From Chloroflexota bacterium (lineage in GTDB: Bacteria; Chloroflexota; UBA11872; VXOZ01): DNA of 11,775 nt. The stretch is taken from positions 1 through 11,775 of the forward strand of contig VXOZ01000311.1 in the NCBI GenBank assembly GCA_009839775.1, in the 5' to 3' direction. This document shows, piece after piece, positions 1-6,937 of this stretch (positions within the stretch are counted from its first letter, which is position 1; each line of letters begins with the position of its first letter). A program made the translations under genes and the position numbers. The notes beneath the pieces are model-generated. The model saw only the letters and a list, made by a program, of their open reading frames with translations, was not told where the DNA came from and did no database searches.

Positions 1-2
1 CA

Positions 3-392
3 ATTAGGAAGGAAGTTGCGGACCATCTGACGCATCGCAACTTACCGTTTGAGCGTCCGCCGAGGCTCACTGGACATTCAAAGCGCTCCTGGAATGTGGA
101 TTTTCGTGTTCGCACTAACAATCACGCGTTCTTGGTCAACGTGCTAAGTGCAAAGAATCGTTCTGCAGCTCGCAGAATTACAGACCGAGTAGTAGCTACT
201 TGGTATGACTTGGGTTCTGCAGTATGGAATGAGCCGATGGGCTTCATTTCTGTGTTTGACGACACAACTGATGTTTGGACGGACAAAGACTTCAGTCTCG
301 TAGAATCTCTGTCTAGAGTGTCAAGGTGGTCGAATCCAGACGGGTTATTTCACACACTATCTTTGCCACCTAAGGGCGCACTGCCCACCTGA
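3..392 (+). CDS. Partial gene, C-terminal part of a protein of unknown function (possibly DUF1828/DUF1829-like)
   Basis: The reading frame is open from the left edge to TGA at 390-392, so this is the 3' end of a gene whose start lies outside the window. An internal GTG at 96 would give 98 residues, but the coding pattern continues upstream of it (IRKEVADHLTHRNLPFER...). The visible 129 residues are soluble, without membrane segments. They include a YRVRT-type strand (DFRVRTNNHAFLVNVLSA), a helix with SAARRITDRVVATW, a strand-turn segment FISVFDDTTDVWT, and an ending SRVSRWSNPDGLFHTLS. From memory this order resembles the C-terminal half of DUF1828/DUF1829 proteins, often found near mobile or defence genes, but I cannot confirm it. 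The DNA is visibly more AT-rich than the genes to its right. No function is assigned. Confidence 0.6.
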   Translation: MRKEVADHLTHRNLPFERPPRLTGHSKRSWNVDFRVRTNNHAFLVNVLSAKNRSAARRITDRVVATWYDLGSAVWNEPMGFISVFDDTTDVWTDKDFSLVESLSRVSRWSNPDGLFHTLSLPPKGALPT

Positions 393-554
393 CACAAGGC
401 ACGTGAAAGAGACTCTGTGTCATGACTCAAATCACCAATCCTGCTCTACTGGGATTCAGCTTCTTCTAGGTTCTCAGATGGGTACGGGTCAATCTGGCTC
501 TGGGCTTTGACTGTTAGGGAGTGATCAATTCCCGGTCACAGGGATTGCTATTCT
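393..554. promoter_or_regulatory. Intergenic spacer with a possible extended -10 box
   Basis: The 162 bases after the first stop hold no convincing gene. An extended -10-like sequence, TGCTATTCT, lies at 546-554, directly in front of the first ATG of the next gene. If it is used, transcription would begin near 561 and translation would have to start at the second ATG (582). No good -35 box is seen (CAATTC at 17-bp spacing), so the promoter call is weak. Confidence 0.25.
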
Positions 555-2378
555 ATGGCTGTTGAAAGAGAGTCTGAATTGATGGGATCAGAGGAGATAT
601 CTGTACTTCTACCGCCGTTGTGTTGCTACGATCCCCAGACCGCGCCGTTTGGGCGCTATGTGTTGGAGATGCTCTTTGCTGAGGGGTTGACCGGCGCTGA
701 TGAGCAGAACGTGCGGGAGACTCCGTTGGCGGCGGAGTCATTGCTGGCGAGGCAGGCGGTAATCGTGGCGCCGTGCGGCGAGGATACCGGCGCGGAACAG
801 GCGGCGCTGGAAGCGCTGCGGCAGGGTACGCCGGTCGTTTTCTTGAGGCCGTCCGCGGAAACCGCCGCGGTGCTTGGCCTCACGGATAAGCAGCGGCGCA
901 CGGCCAATGAAGCCTACATCGCACCGGAGCGCAACCATCCGCTCTGGTTCGCGGCGTTGGGCGACTTCATGCAGTTTCACGGCACCGGCGATATGTATGG
1001 CGAATACGGCGGACGGGAGCACGTGCTGGCCTGGATCGCCGGACGCGACTGGGCCTTGCCCTTTCCGGCAATTGTGACTGGCACGTACGGCACGGGTCGG
1101 TTCGCCGTCATCACGTATGACCTCGCTACATCCACCGTGCTCTTCCACCAGGGCCGTCGCGAGCAGGCGAGCACCGGCGCCAAACCCGATTTCGACGGCG
1201 ACGGTCTCTATTGCCCAAGCGACCTCTTCATCGGCTACCGCGATCGCACACTGCTCGATCTCCCGCAAGCCGACCTGCAGCAGCAGTTGCTCATTAGAAT
1301 TTTAGAGTGGGCAAGCGCGCCCCGCGCGCCATTGGCACGTCTCTGGTATTACCCAGACGCCGCGCCGGCCATCGTGCTTGTGAACGGCGACAGCGATGGC
1401 ATGACCCGCCCGCAGATGGAGTGGTACACCAATATGGTGGAGGCTCACGGCGGCGAGTATACCGTCTACCTCATGGAGGAGCATCTGCAGCACCTTACGC
1501 CGGAGATGGAGCGCGACTACCGGCGGCGGGGCCACTCGGCGGGACCACACATCTGGCACTCGCTCAAACCGACGGTTGCGGAGATGCGCACGCGCATTCA
1601 AGAAGAGGTCGTGCTCTTCGAGGAGCGCTACGGCTATCCGCCCAAGACCACCCGCCACCACTGCGTCATCTGGCCGGGCTGGGTCGAGACTGCGAAAGCG
1701 CTGGCCGACGCCGGTTTTCGCATGGATACGAACTACCGCGCGGGCGACCACCTGCAGTACGGCTACCTGACCGGCAGCGGCCTGCCCATGCGGTTCATCG
1801 ACGAGGACGGCGAATTCATCGAAATCTTCGAGCAGGAGACGCTCTTCTGCGACGACTACGTGCTCGTGGACAAGAGCTTTCTGCCGCCGCTCAGCGAGGA
1901 GCAGGCCATCGCCGTATCCAAGGAGTACATCGACGCCGCCCGCGACCACTATCACACGGTGGTGCACCTCTACTTTCACCCGATTTACGCCACCGGCGTA
2001 CAGGTAAACACCGGCCAGTTCATCCGCACGGCGGGCTGGTTCGAGGCGGTCCTTAAATACGCGGCTCAAGAGGAATTGCCAATGCCGAGCACGGATGCGT
2101 GGTGCACGTTCAATGAGCAACGGCGCGTCACAGTTCTAAAGGAGCAGCGTTGGGACGCGGCGAGCGGCGTTCTTCATCTCTCCGTAGAGTCAGATGACGG
2201 TCTGCCTAGCGGAACACTGCTCGTGCTCGCGCACTATAACGGTTTGGAACTTGCCGAGGTCTTGCTGGACGGCGCACCAATGGAGCTCACGCGGCGGAGT
2301 GTGGCGGGAATAGCGTACGTGCTCGCCGTGGGTGACTTTAGTGCCGGCGTCCATGAGGTGGCAATTCACTACCAGTGA
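555..2378 (+). CDS. Polysaccharide deacetylase-like protein with N-terminal amidotransferase-like domain
   Basis: A 607-residue protein in three parts. Residues about 15-255 look like a class-I glutamine-amidotransferase/ThuA-like domain without a clear catalytic triad. It has VIVAPCGEDTGAEQAALEAL (69-88) and later TGTYGTGRFAVITYDLATS (175-193), a pattern seen in proteins that carry such a domain ahead of a deacetylase. Residues about 268-505 look like a NodB/carbohydrate esterase 4 fold: PAIVLVNGDSDG (271-282) stands where the first Asp motif lies, GHSAGPH (326-332) fits the metal-binding HSxxxH motif, RHH is at 367-369, and VVHLYFHP (469-476) fits the late His motif. Residues about 525-607 look beta-rich, perhaps carbohydrate-binding. 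The likely role is removal of N- or O-acyl groups from a glycan, but the substrate is unknown. No signal peptide or membrane segment is seen, so a cytoplasmic location is inferred. AGGGA at 540-544 serves ATG 555; ATG 582 (MGSEEISV) behind GAGAG is a credible alternative start. Confidence 0.8.
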   Translation: MAVERESELMGSEEISVLLPPLCCYDPQTAPFGRYVLEMLFAEGLTGADEQNVRETPLAAESLLARQAVIVAPCGEDTGAEQAALEALRQGTPVVFLRPSAETAAVLGLTDKQRRTANEAYIAPERNHPLWFAALGDFMQFHGTGDMYGEYGGREHVLAWIAGRDWALPFPAIVTGTYGTGRFAVITYDLATSTVLFHQGRREQASTGAKPDFDGDGLYCPSDLFIGYRDRTLLDLPQADLQQQLLIRILEWASAPRAPLARLWYYPDAAPAIVLVNGDSDGMTRPQMEWYTNMVEAHGGEYTVYLMEEHLQHLTPEMERDYRRRGHSAGPHIWHSLKPTVAEMRTRIQEEVVLFEERYGYPPKTTRHHCVIWPGWVETAKALADAGFRMDTNYRAGDHLQYGYLTGSGLPMRFIDEDGEFIEIFEQETLFCDDYVLVDKSFLPPLSEEQAIAVSKEYIDAARDHYHTVVHLYFHPIYATGVQVNTGQFIRTAGWFEAVLKYAAQEELPMPSTDAWCTFNEQRRVTVLKEQRWDAASGVLHLSVESDDGLPSGTLLVLAHYNGLELAEVLLDGAPMELTRRSVAGIAYVLAVGDFSAGVHEVAIHYQ

Positions 2379-2436
2379 GCGAAGAAGCGCCCTTCTGAAA
2401 GTTGCCCGTGCCCAATCTCTATCCAGCTAGGAACGG

Positions 2437-2449
2437 GGCAGATTCTGCC
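2437..2449. repeat. Small inverted repeat GGCAG-ATT-CTGCC
   Basis: A 5-bp perfect stem with a 3-base loop lies about 60 bases after the stop of the deacetylase-like gene. It is short and has no T-run, so it may be chance or a weak part of the 3' end of that transcript. Confidence 0.2.
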
Positions 2450-2468
2450 AGGCCGCCGAGCTAAAGAG

Positions 2469-2487
2469 GCGGGGGACAAGCCCCCGC
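2469..2487. terminator. GC-rich hairpin between convergent genes
   Basis: GCGGGGG (2469-2475) pairs perfectly with CCCCCGC (2481-2487) around the loop ACAAG. It sits in the 202-bp gap between the convergent deacetylase-like (+) and GT2-like (-) genes, the expected place for a transcription end. No U-run follows on either strand, so it is not a classical intrinsic terminator. It could equally be one copy of a dispersed genomic palindrome. The rest of the gap holds nothing else I can name. Confidence 0.45.
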
Positions 2488-2580
2488 GCTACGATGTTCA
2501 CAAAGGGATGTCCGTACAACAGTGCGGTTTCGGTCTCCGGCTCAATACCCTCGGTCTCGTGGAGTAAGGCAATCCAGTCC

Positions 2581-3402
2581 TTAGAACTCCGGCAGCATGT
2601 CCATCATCCACATCATCATGAGCATCATGGCGGCCATCATCAGCATCATGAGCGCCATGCGTCCAAGGAGGCTTAGGGTGCGTCTGGGCGAGAATTCAAG
2701 TCCAAAGGCAATGATGATACGGACGAGTTGGAATGCCTCGCGTAGCCTCACGTAGTGACCCTTGCGTGGCCCTTGATCGTCATCAAGCGGTACAAGCAGG
2801 ATGGGAGCGCAGGCGGTCATCATTAGAAGGGTCAGCGCGGCGGGCAGCGCCGGCGCACCTGAGGGGCGGTCGGCAAGCACCTTCAATGCCGGGCGGCGCA
2901 AGACACGGAAGCCGGAGTTAACGTCGGGCAGCGGTCTCCCCAGCGCGTCGGAAGCCAGCATGTCAATGATCCAGGGCAGGATGCGGCGGCGCGCGGGAAT
3001 GGGCTGCTGGATGCCAATGCGCACGCCGACAGCCATTGCGGCATTGTTCTCTTCCAGTGCGCGAACGAGGCGGGGTATTTTGGACACGGCGTACAGAGTG
3101 GGAAGATCAATTGTGCAGACCAGGTCATGCTGCGCCTCCGCGCTTGCGGCGAGAACAGCATCACCCCAACCGGAGCCGTGCTCCTGAGAGATGAACCGGA
3201 CTGCGGGGAAGCCTGCCGCGTCCGGTACGGCGGCCATGAGGGATGCGGCGGCTACGATGATGACTTCGCACGTGAGCCCATTGGACGTTAGAGCTGTTAG
3301 TGTCGGCTCGAGCGACTGGGCATGCCCCGCATCGTCTTTCAAGACTGGGATGATGACAGATAGCGCCGCCGGTTTCTGACCTGTACCGAGGCCGTCCGTC
3401 AT
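2581..3402 (-). CDS. GT2-family (dolichol-phosphate mannose synthase-like) protein with degenerate active site and Met-rich C-terminal tail
   Basis: A 273-residue protein. LSVIIPV (14-20), an R-x-P-turn region, DVNSGFRVLRRPAL (160-173) and a C-terminal arm GPRKGHYVRLREAFQLVRII (211-230) follow the order of GT2 enzymes of the DPM synthase/polyprenol-glycosyltransferase type. Such enzymes move a sugar from a nucleotide donor to a lipid carrier at the cytoplasmic membrane face. The key acidic motifs are changed: the usual IVVDDGS block reads IIVAAAS (48-54), and the DAD of the metal-binding block reads DLP (CTIDLPTLYAVSKIPRL, 96-112). It may therefore be a pseudoenzyme or use another chemistry. 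The end (249-269) is 13 Met in 21 residues in three heptads and probably forms a membrane helix. The start is chosen at ATG 3402 because GAGAGG lies 8 bases upstream; the frame is open to 3561, so a 53-residue extension cannot be excluded. It lies downstream of the sulfatase-like gene on the same strand. Confidence 0.75.
   Translation of the reverse strand: MTDGLGTGQKPAALSVIIPVLKDDAGHAQSLEPTLTALTSNGLTCEVIIVAAASLMAAVPDAAGFPAVRFISQEHGSGWGDAVLAASAEAQHDLVCTIDLPTLYAVSKIPRLVRALEENNAAMAVGVRIGIQQPIPARRRILPWIIDMLASDALGRPLPDVNSGFRVLRRPALKVLADRPSGAPALPAALTLLMMTACAPILLVPLDDDQGPRKGHYVRLREAFQLVRIIIAFGLEFSPRRTLSLLGRMALMMLMMAAMMLMMMWMMDMLPEF
2596..2658 (-). repeat. Imperfect 21-bp tandem repeats encoding Met heptads
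   Basis: The blocks at 2614-2637 and 2635-2658 match at 20 of 24 positions with a 21-bp period, and a third, more diverged unit (2596-2616) continues toward the stop. On the coding (minus) strand they spell MALMMLM, MAAMMLM and MMWMMDM. The in-frame, 7-codon period suggests growth of the protein end by tandem duplication. Confidence 0.6.
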
Positions 3403-3436
3403 TGGCTTCGCCTCTCGTATTCCGACCGATCGCATT

Positions 3437-3558
3437 GCCGACAACCGTGTCGGCTTCCTGCTCAAGTACTTGCCTCGTTTCGCGAGCAAGTCAGAAATCT
3501 GACTCAGCGAGGGTGGCAACTCCAAGGCTAAGCCACCGCTGCGCCGCAGCCCACGTGG
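3437..3558. repeat. Run of short inverted repeats upstream of the GT2-like gene
   Basis: Six separate palindromes follow one another. GCCGACA/TGTCGGC (3437-3454) has a 4-base loop. CTTGC...GCAAG has a nested TCG/CGA (about 3469-3490). GTCAGA-AA-TCTGAC spans 3490-3503. GGTGGC/GCCACC (3512-3537) has a 14-base loop. GCTGC/GCAGC (3538-3550) has a 3-base loop. CCACGTGG spans 3551-3558. They lie in the 260-bp gap between the two minus-strand genes, in what would be the leader of the GT2-like gene or the intergenic part of a joint transcript. A structured RNA leader or processing site is possible; each stem alone is short enough to arise by chance in GC-rich DNA. Confidence 0.4.
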
Positions 3559-3662
3559 CATTCACTGCGTCGAGCAATACGGCTATTTGGAGGCGGTAAT
3601 ACTCGGACTGTGCTGAGAGTGGCGGTCTGCTTGCAGTGCGGGCTGCGCCGAAGAAATCAGGT

Positions 3663-5120
3663 TTAGGTGATGTTCTTCATGTGCGGACTCGTCTTGGCGT
3701 GCACGCGGCGGGGATATTCGTACGTATCAACGCGATCGTCGAGGCGCGCGGGCAGTTCCTGTTCCAAGAAGCCTTCCAAGCGAGCGCGTTGCTTGAGCGC
3801 CGCCTCGGGCTCACTCTCAAGCACATTCTTCGTTTCCTGTGGGTCGTCGCGTAGGTTGTAAAGCTCTTCCTGCACGTGCTGGGCGGCGGTTTCCTGCGTA
3901 ACCGTAAAGCCCCCGCTGTCAGTCTTACGCGGTCCCTGCTCGAAGTCGATGACGTAGTTGAAGTCGTGGTCGCGCACGGTCGCGTGCTGTCCCCATCCGG
4001 CGACAATGAAGTCGCGGTTCTTCTCGCGCTCGCCGGTAACGAGGGGCCACATGGATGTGCCGTCCAGGCCCTGATATGCCACGCCAAAGAGATCGAGCAC
4101 GGTGGGCGGCACGTCCTGATGCTGGACAAACGCGTCAAGGCGCTTGCCGGCGTGCTGCTTGTCGGGATGGCGGATGAACATGTTGATGCGCGTATTGAAC
4201 CACTGCAGGTGGTCTTCCGACTTGCCGAAGCGGTTGCGGTCGAGCAGTTCGGTGCCGTGATCGGACGTGAAGATGATCACCGTATCTTCCAGGAGATGGA
4301 GCGCCTCCAGCTTGTCCAGGAAATGCCCGATCCAAGTATCCACGAACGTCACTTCACCGTAATAGAGTGCTTTGGTGCGCTCGATGGCCGCTGCGCCTTC
4401 GACCTCCGTGCCCACCGGCCAGATGTAGTCCTTTACGGAGTCGTCTTTGAAATAAGCATCGGCGTAATGCAGCGGCGGGTCCCAAGGTTCATGCGGATCG
4501 AAAGAGTCGATATAGAGATAGAACGGCCCGTAGGATGCATTGTTCTCCACCCAGTCCATGGCGCTCAGAAAGACGCGCGCCGCCTGAAAGTCGTCCTCTT
4601 TGGTGCGTTCGCCTTGATTCCAGAGGTACTGCAACATGCCGGTCATGCGGGGCGAGTCCAGGGCAGCGTCGGTATGCTTGGTCGGATCGACGGCGCCGGG
4701 CGGCAGGGTCTTCCAGTGGTCGAACTCCTGCCCGCGCACAAAGTCCCAGGAGCAGAAGCCGCGCGTGAAGTTCATGGTGGCTTTGAACATGTGGTACGTA
4801 TCGGCGATAAACCCGGTGTTGACGCCCGCTTCGACCAGGCGTTCGGCGACGGGCGTATGTTCCGGCGGGATCTTGTGCCAGCCGCGCGGCGACGGGCTAG
4901 AGCCAAGGGTATCGTAGCCAAAGCGCCACGGAAAACTGTCCATGCCGGTAAAGAGCGCCCGGCGGACGGGAATGGTAGGATAAGCGCAGCCGTAGGCCTC
5001 GGTGAAGACGACGCTCTCCGCCGCCAGGTTGTCGAGCACCGGTGTGCGAATGAAATCGGTGCCAAAGGTGTGCACCATGTCGGTACGCATGGTGTCGAGG
5101 CAGATGACAACAACGTTCAT
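3663..5120 (-). CDS. Sulfatase-superfamily hydrolase with Thr in place of the formylglycine residue
   Basis: A 485-residue protein of the sulfatase/alkaline-phosphatase superfamily, of ordinary length. VVVICLDTMRTD (3-14) carries the first metal-binding Asp. YPTIPVRRALFTG (47-59) is the position of the CxPxR/SxPxR formylglycine signature. DSFDPHEPWDP (205-215) is the substrate-side His motif, and IIFTSDHG (282-289) holds the second metal site, followed by GK (299-300). The C-terminal part has QHQDVPPTVLDLFGV, DGTSMWPL and an ELYNLRDDPQETKN segment, all typical of the family. The residue that should be modified to formylglycine is Thr49, so the enzyme probably uses Thr directly, as phosphodiesterase-type members do, or belongs to a known-looking PTxPxR subgroup. 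Substrate unknown: a sulfate, phosphate or phosphonate ester. No signal peptide follows ATG 5120, so the protein should be cytoplasmic. AAGG lies 9 bases before this ATG; the frame is open to 5327, but the upstream part lacks family features. It is divergent from the GT-C gene. Confidence 0.88.
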   Translation of the reverse strand: MNVVVICLDTMRTDMVHTFGTDFIRTPVLDNLAAESVVFTEAYGCAYPTIPVRRALFTGMDSFPWRFGYDTLGSSPSPRGWHKIPPEHTPVAERLVEAGVNTGFIADTYHMFKATMNFTRGFCSWDFVRGQEFDHWKTLPPGAVDPTKHTDAALDSPRMTGMLQYLWNQGERTKEDDFQAARVFLSAMDWVENNASYGPFYLYIDSFDPHEPWDPPLHYADAYFKDDSVKDYIWPVGTEVEGAAAIERTKALYYGEVTFVDTWIGHFLDKLEALHLLEDTVIIFTSDHGTELLDRNRFGKSEDHLQWFNTRINMFIRHPDKQHAGKRLDAFVQHQDVPPTVLDLFGVAYQGLDGTSMWPLVTGEREKNRDFIVAGWGQHATVRDHDFNYVIDFEQGPRKTDSGGFTVTQETAAQHVQEELYNLRDDPQETKNVLESEPEAALKQRARLEGFLEQELPARLDDRVDTYEYPRRVHAKTSPHMKNIT

Positions 5121-5252
5121 TCCAAAGTACCTTGGTAAGTGATGACATGCTACTCCGCCTATAGCTAAGCACACTCTCGGAATGATGCGCAAGCCTGGTC
5201 GCTTGAACGGATTGCTGGGAACCGCCGCCGCCTTCACCTTGCAAACGGTCGC

Positions 5253-5282
5253 TTGCGCCGCAGATTGTGGCACCGCTAGAAT
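5253..5282 (+). promoter_or_regulatory. Candidate sigma70 promoter for the GT-C/folP operon
   Basis: TTGCGC (5253-5258) and TAGAAT (5277-5282) are 18 bp apart in the divergent gap between the sulfatase-like and GT-C genes. Transcription would begin near 5289, which excludes the GTG at 5267 as start and favours ATG 5354. The match to consensus is moderate, so this is tentative. Confidence 0.3.
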
Positions 5283-5353
5283 GGGGAATCGATGCCTGTT
5301 GGGCCGCGGCTTCTCAGTTTCCTTCATCTAACGTACACACCGATCGCTCGCTT

Positions 5354-6937
5354 ATGGAACAGACGGCACGCATAACAGGTGGCTTGCGCCAAGGGCTCGC
5401 GGCATGGACCCGATGGGGGTGGTTGCTTGGCGTCGGTTTCCTGCTTGTTACCCTCGTGAGCCGCATCCCCTTTCGCAGCGAGACGCTTTTTGCCTGGGAT
5501 TCCGCCAACTATGCCTTTGCCCTGGAGCACTACAATGTCGCCTTTCATCAGCCGCAACCGCCGGGCTATCCGCTGTACGTAGCCAGCGCCAGGCTCTTCT
5601 ATGCTCTGGGCTTCGACGCCAACACGAGCTATGTGATCCTGTCGCTTATCGCTAGCGGTTTTGCGGTCTGGTGTCTCTACCTGCTCGCCTGGCGGCTTTA
5701 CGACATTCAGACGGCAGTTGTCAGCGCCCTGTTGCTCGCTACGAGCAGCAACTTTTGGAGCCACGGCGAGGTGGCGTACCCGTACGCGTTCCTCGCTTTG
5801 TTTAGTACGCTGGTACTGCTGCTGCTGACCGAGACGAAACTAGGGACGCGCAACCTAATAATCCCGGCCGCGCTCGTGCTGGGCCTAGGCGCCGGTTTCC
5901 GACCGGATCTGCTGCTTTTCCTGCTGCCGCTGTGGGTCTACGCCTGGTGGGGCCGCAGTCTCAGAAGCCTTGGCGCCGGGTTTGGCGTGCTCCTCGTGGT
6001 GGTGTTGGCTTGGGCGATTCCGACCGTGCAGTTGTCCGGTGGCTGGGAGGCGTATCTTCGGACGTCAACCGAGCATTACGGCTTTTGGGCCGGACAATCT
6101 TCAGGTCTGATGGGGTATCTCAAGAGTGTGCTGGACAACACACGCACGCTCGCAACCGTTCTCTACAACGGCGTTGGTCTTGCCCTACTACCGATTATCT
6201 ATTTCTTGGGGCGTTACTTCTCTCCACAGCAGGTTGTCAGAGACGCGCGCACCCGCCTGATTCTGCTGTGGATCGCCGTGCCGTTTGTGTTCTACATGGT
6301 GATATTTATAGGGAATCCAGGCTATGTTCTTTCGTTCCTCCCCGGCCTGCTCATCTATGCCGCTCTAGCGGTACGTGGCCTTGCCCGGGATTGTGAGCAA
6401 GCATACCGGTTTCTCATGACGCAGCGTGGCATGGTAACGACCGCCATAACTCCGCATCGCGTGTCATTGGGTATTACGCTTGTGCTTGTCGCGATCATCG
6501 CGGTTTCGAATTCCCTTCTGTTTTTCTTCGCCTCCGGTGCAGGGCGCTATCAGGAGATTCGTCAAATCGACGAGACGCTCACCAAACAGGTGCGCTACAT
6601 CGCCTTGAACCATTCTCCCGACGATACGTTGGTCATAGCGTTCGACCGCTCCCACCAGCTCGAGTACTATCTCCAAGACTATTCGTTCCACCTGCTCTTC
6701 GATCCCGGCGACCCCCGCTACTGGGAGTCACGACGGGAATTTACGATTCCCGAGGGAATCACGCAGGTAATCTTGCCGGATTTGGGGCGGAATACCAGCG
6801 ACCGGACAGAGCAGATCGTGGAAATCGGCTTGGGGCCCGGGGTGAGTCTCTTCGTGGCGCACGTTAAGCCGGGAGATACACTGATACACGGGTACCAGTA
6901 TGCTTCCGTGCGCCCGGCGCCTGAAGGAGAGGTATGA
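5354..6937 (+). CDS. GT-C membrane glycosyltransferase, PMT/ArnT (GT39/GT83)-like
   Basis: About 527 residues from ATG 5354 (MEQTARITGG). The protein is mostly hydrophobic, with a first membrane helix at about 21-37 and many later ones such as VILSLIASGFAVWCLYLLAW and LLVVVLAWAIP. It ends in a soluble domain of about 115 residues. The first outer loop has FAWDSANYAF (46-55) with Asp49 at the place of the catalytic acidic residue of GT-C enzymes, then HQPQPPGYPLY (65-75). This layout is that of polyprenyl-phosphate-sugar-dependent transferases (PMT_2/ArnT type), which move a lipid-linked sugar onto protein, lipid or polymer outside the membrane. The acceptor is unknown. Start: the frame is open from GTG 5267, but that gives a polar N-terminus and no ribosome site. 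ATG 5354 also lacks a strong SD, so the start is uncertain. The stop overlaps the folP start in ATGA. Confidence 0.82.
   Translation: MEQTARITGGLRQGLAAWTRWGWLLGVGFLLVTLVSRIPFRSETLFAWDSANYAFALEHYNVAFHQPQPPGYPLYVASARLFYALGFDANTSYVILSLIASGFAVWCLYLLAWRLYDIQTAVVSALLLATSSNFWSHGEVAYPYAFLALFSTLVLLLLTETKLGTRNLIIPAALVLGLGAGFRPDLLLFLLPLWVYAWWGRSLRSLGAGFGVLLVVVLAWAIPTVQLSGGWEAYLRTSTEHYGFWAGQSSGLMGYLKSVLDNTRTLATVLYNGVGLALLPIIYFLGRYFSPQQVVRDARTRLILLWIAVPFVFYMVIFIGNPGYVLSFLPGLLIYAALAVRGLARDCEQAYRFLMTQRGMVTTAITPHRVSLGITLVLVAIIAVSNSLLFFFASGAGRYQEIRQIDETLTKQVRYIALNHSPDDTLVIAFDRSHQLEYYLQDYSFHLLFDPGDPRYWESRREFTIPEGITQVILPDLGRNTSDRTEQIVEIGLGPGVSLFVAHVKPGDTLIHGYQYASVRPAPEGEV

Noticed and set aside
1302..2120. 272-residue minus-strand frame and 249-residue plus-strand frame (1307-2056) inside the deacetylase-like gene
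   Set aside because: Both are shadows in Arg/Ala/Gly/Pro- or Val-rich composition with no family pattern; the 607-residue frame explains the region.
2494..2676. His-rich plus-strand ORF (HVHHPHHHEHHGGHHQHHERH) that looks like a metal-binding small protein
   Set aside because: It is the reverse complement of the Met codons of the GT2-like tail (ATG to CAT). It has no ribosome site and the GT2 frame is supported by family motifs.
3511..3520. GGGTGGCAAC resembling the conserved T-box sequence
   Set aside because: No stem I, specifier loop or antiterminator arrangement is seen, and the downstream plus strand is antisense to the sulfatase-like gene rather than an aminoacyl-tRNA synthetase or amino acid gene.
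3876..5138. Long 420-residue open frame on the plus strand opposite the sulfatase-like gene
   Set aside because: The minus strand has complete sulfatase-family motifs and a fitting start with SD; the antisense frame has no recognisable motif and its openness follows from the codon bias of the real gene.
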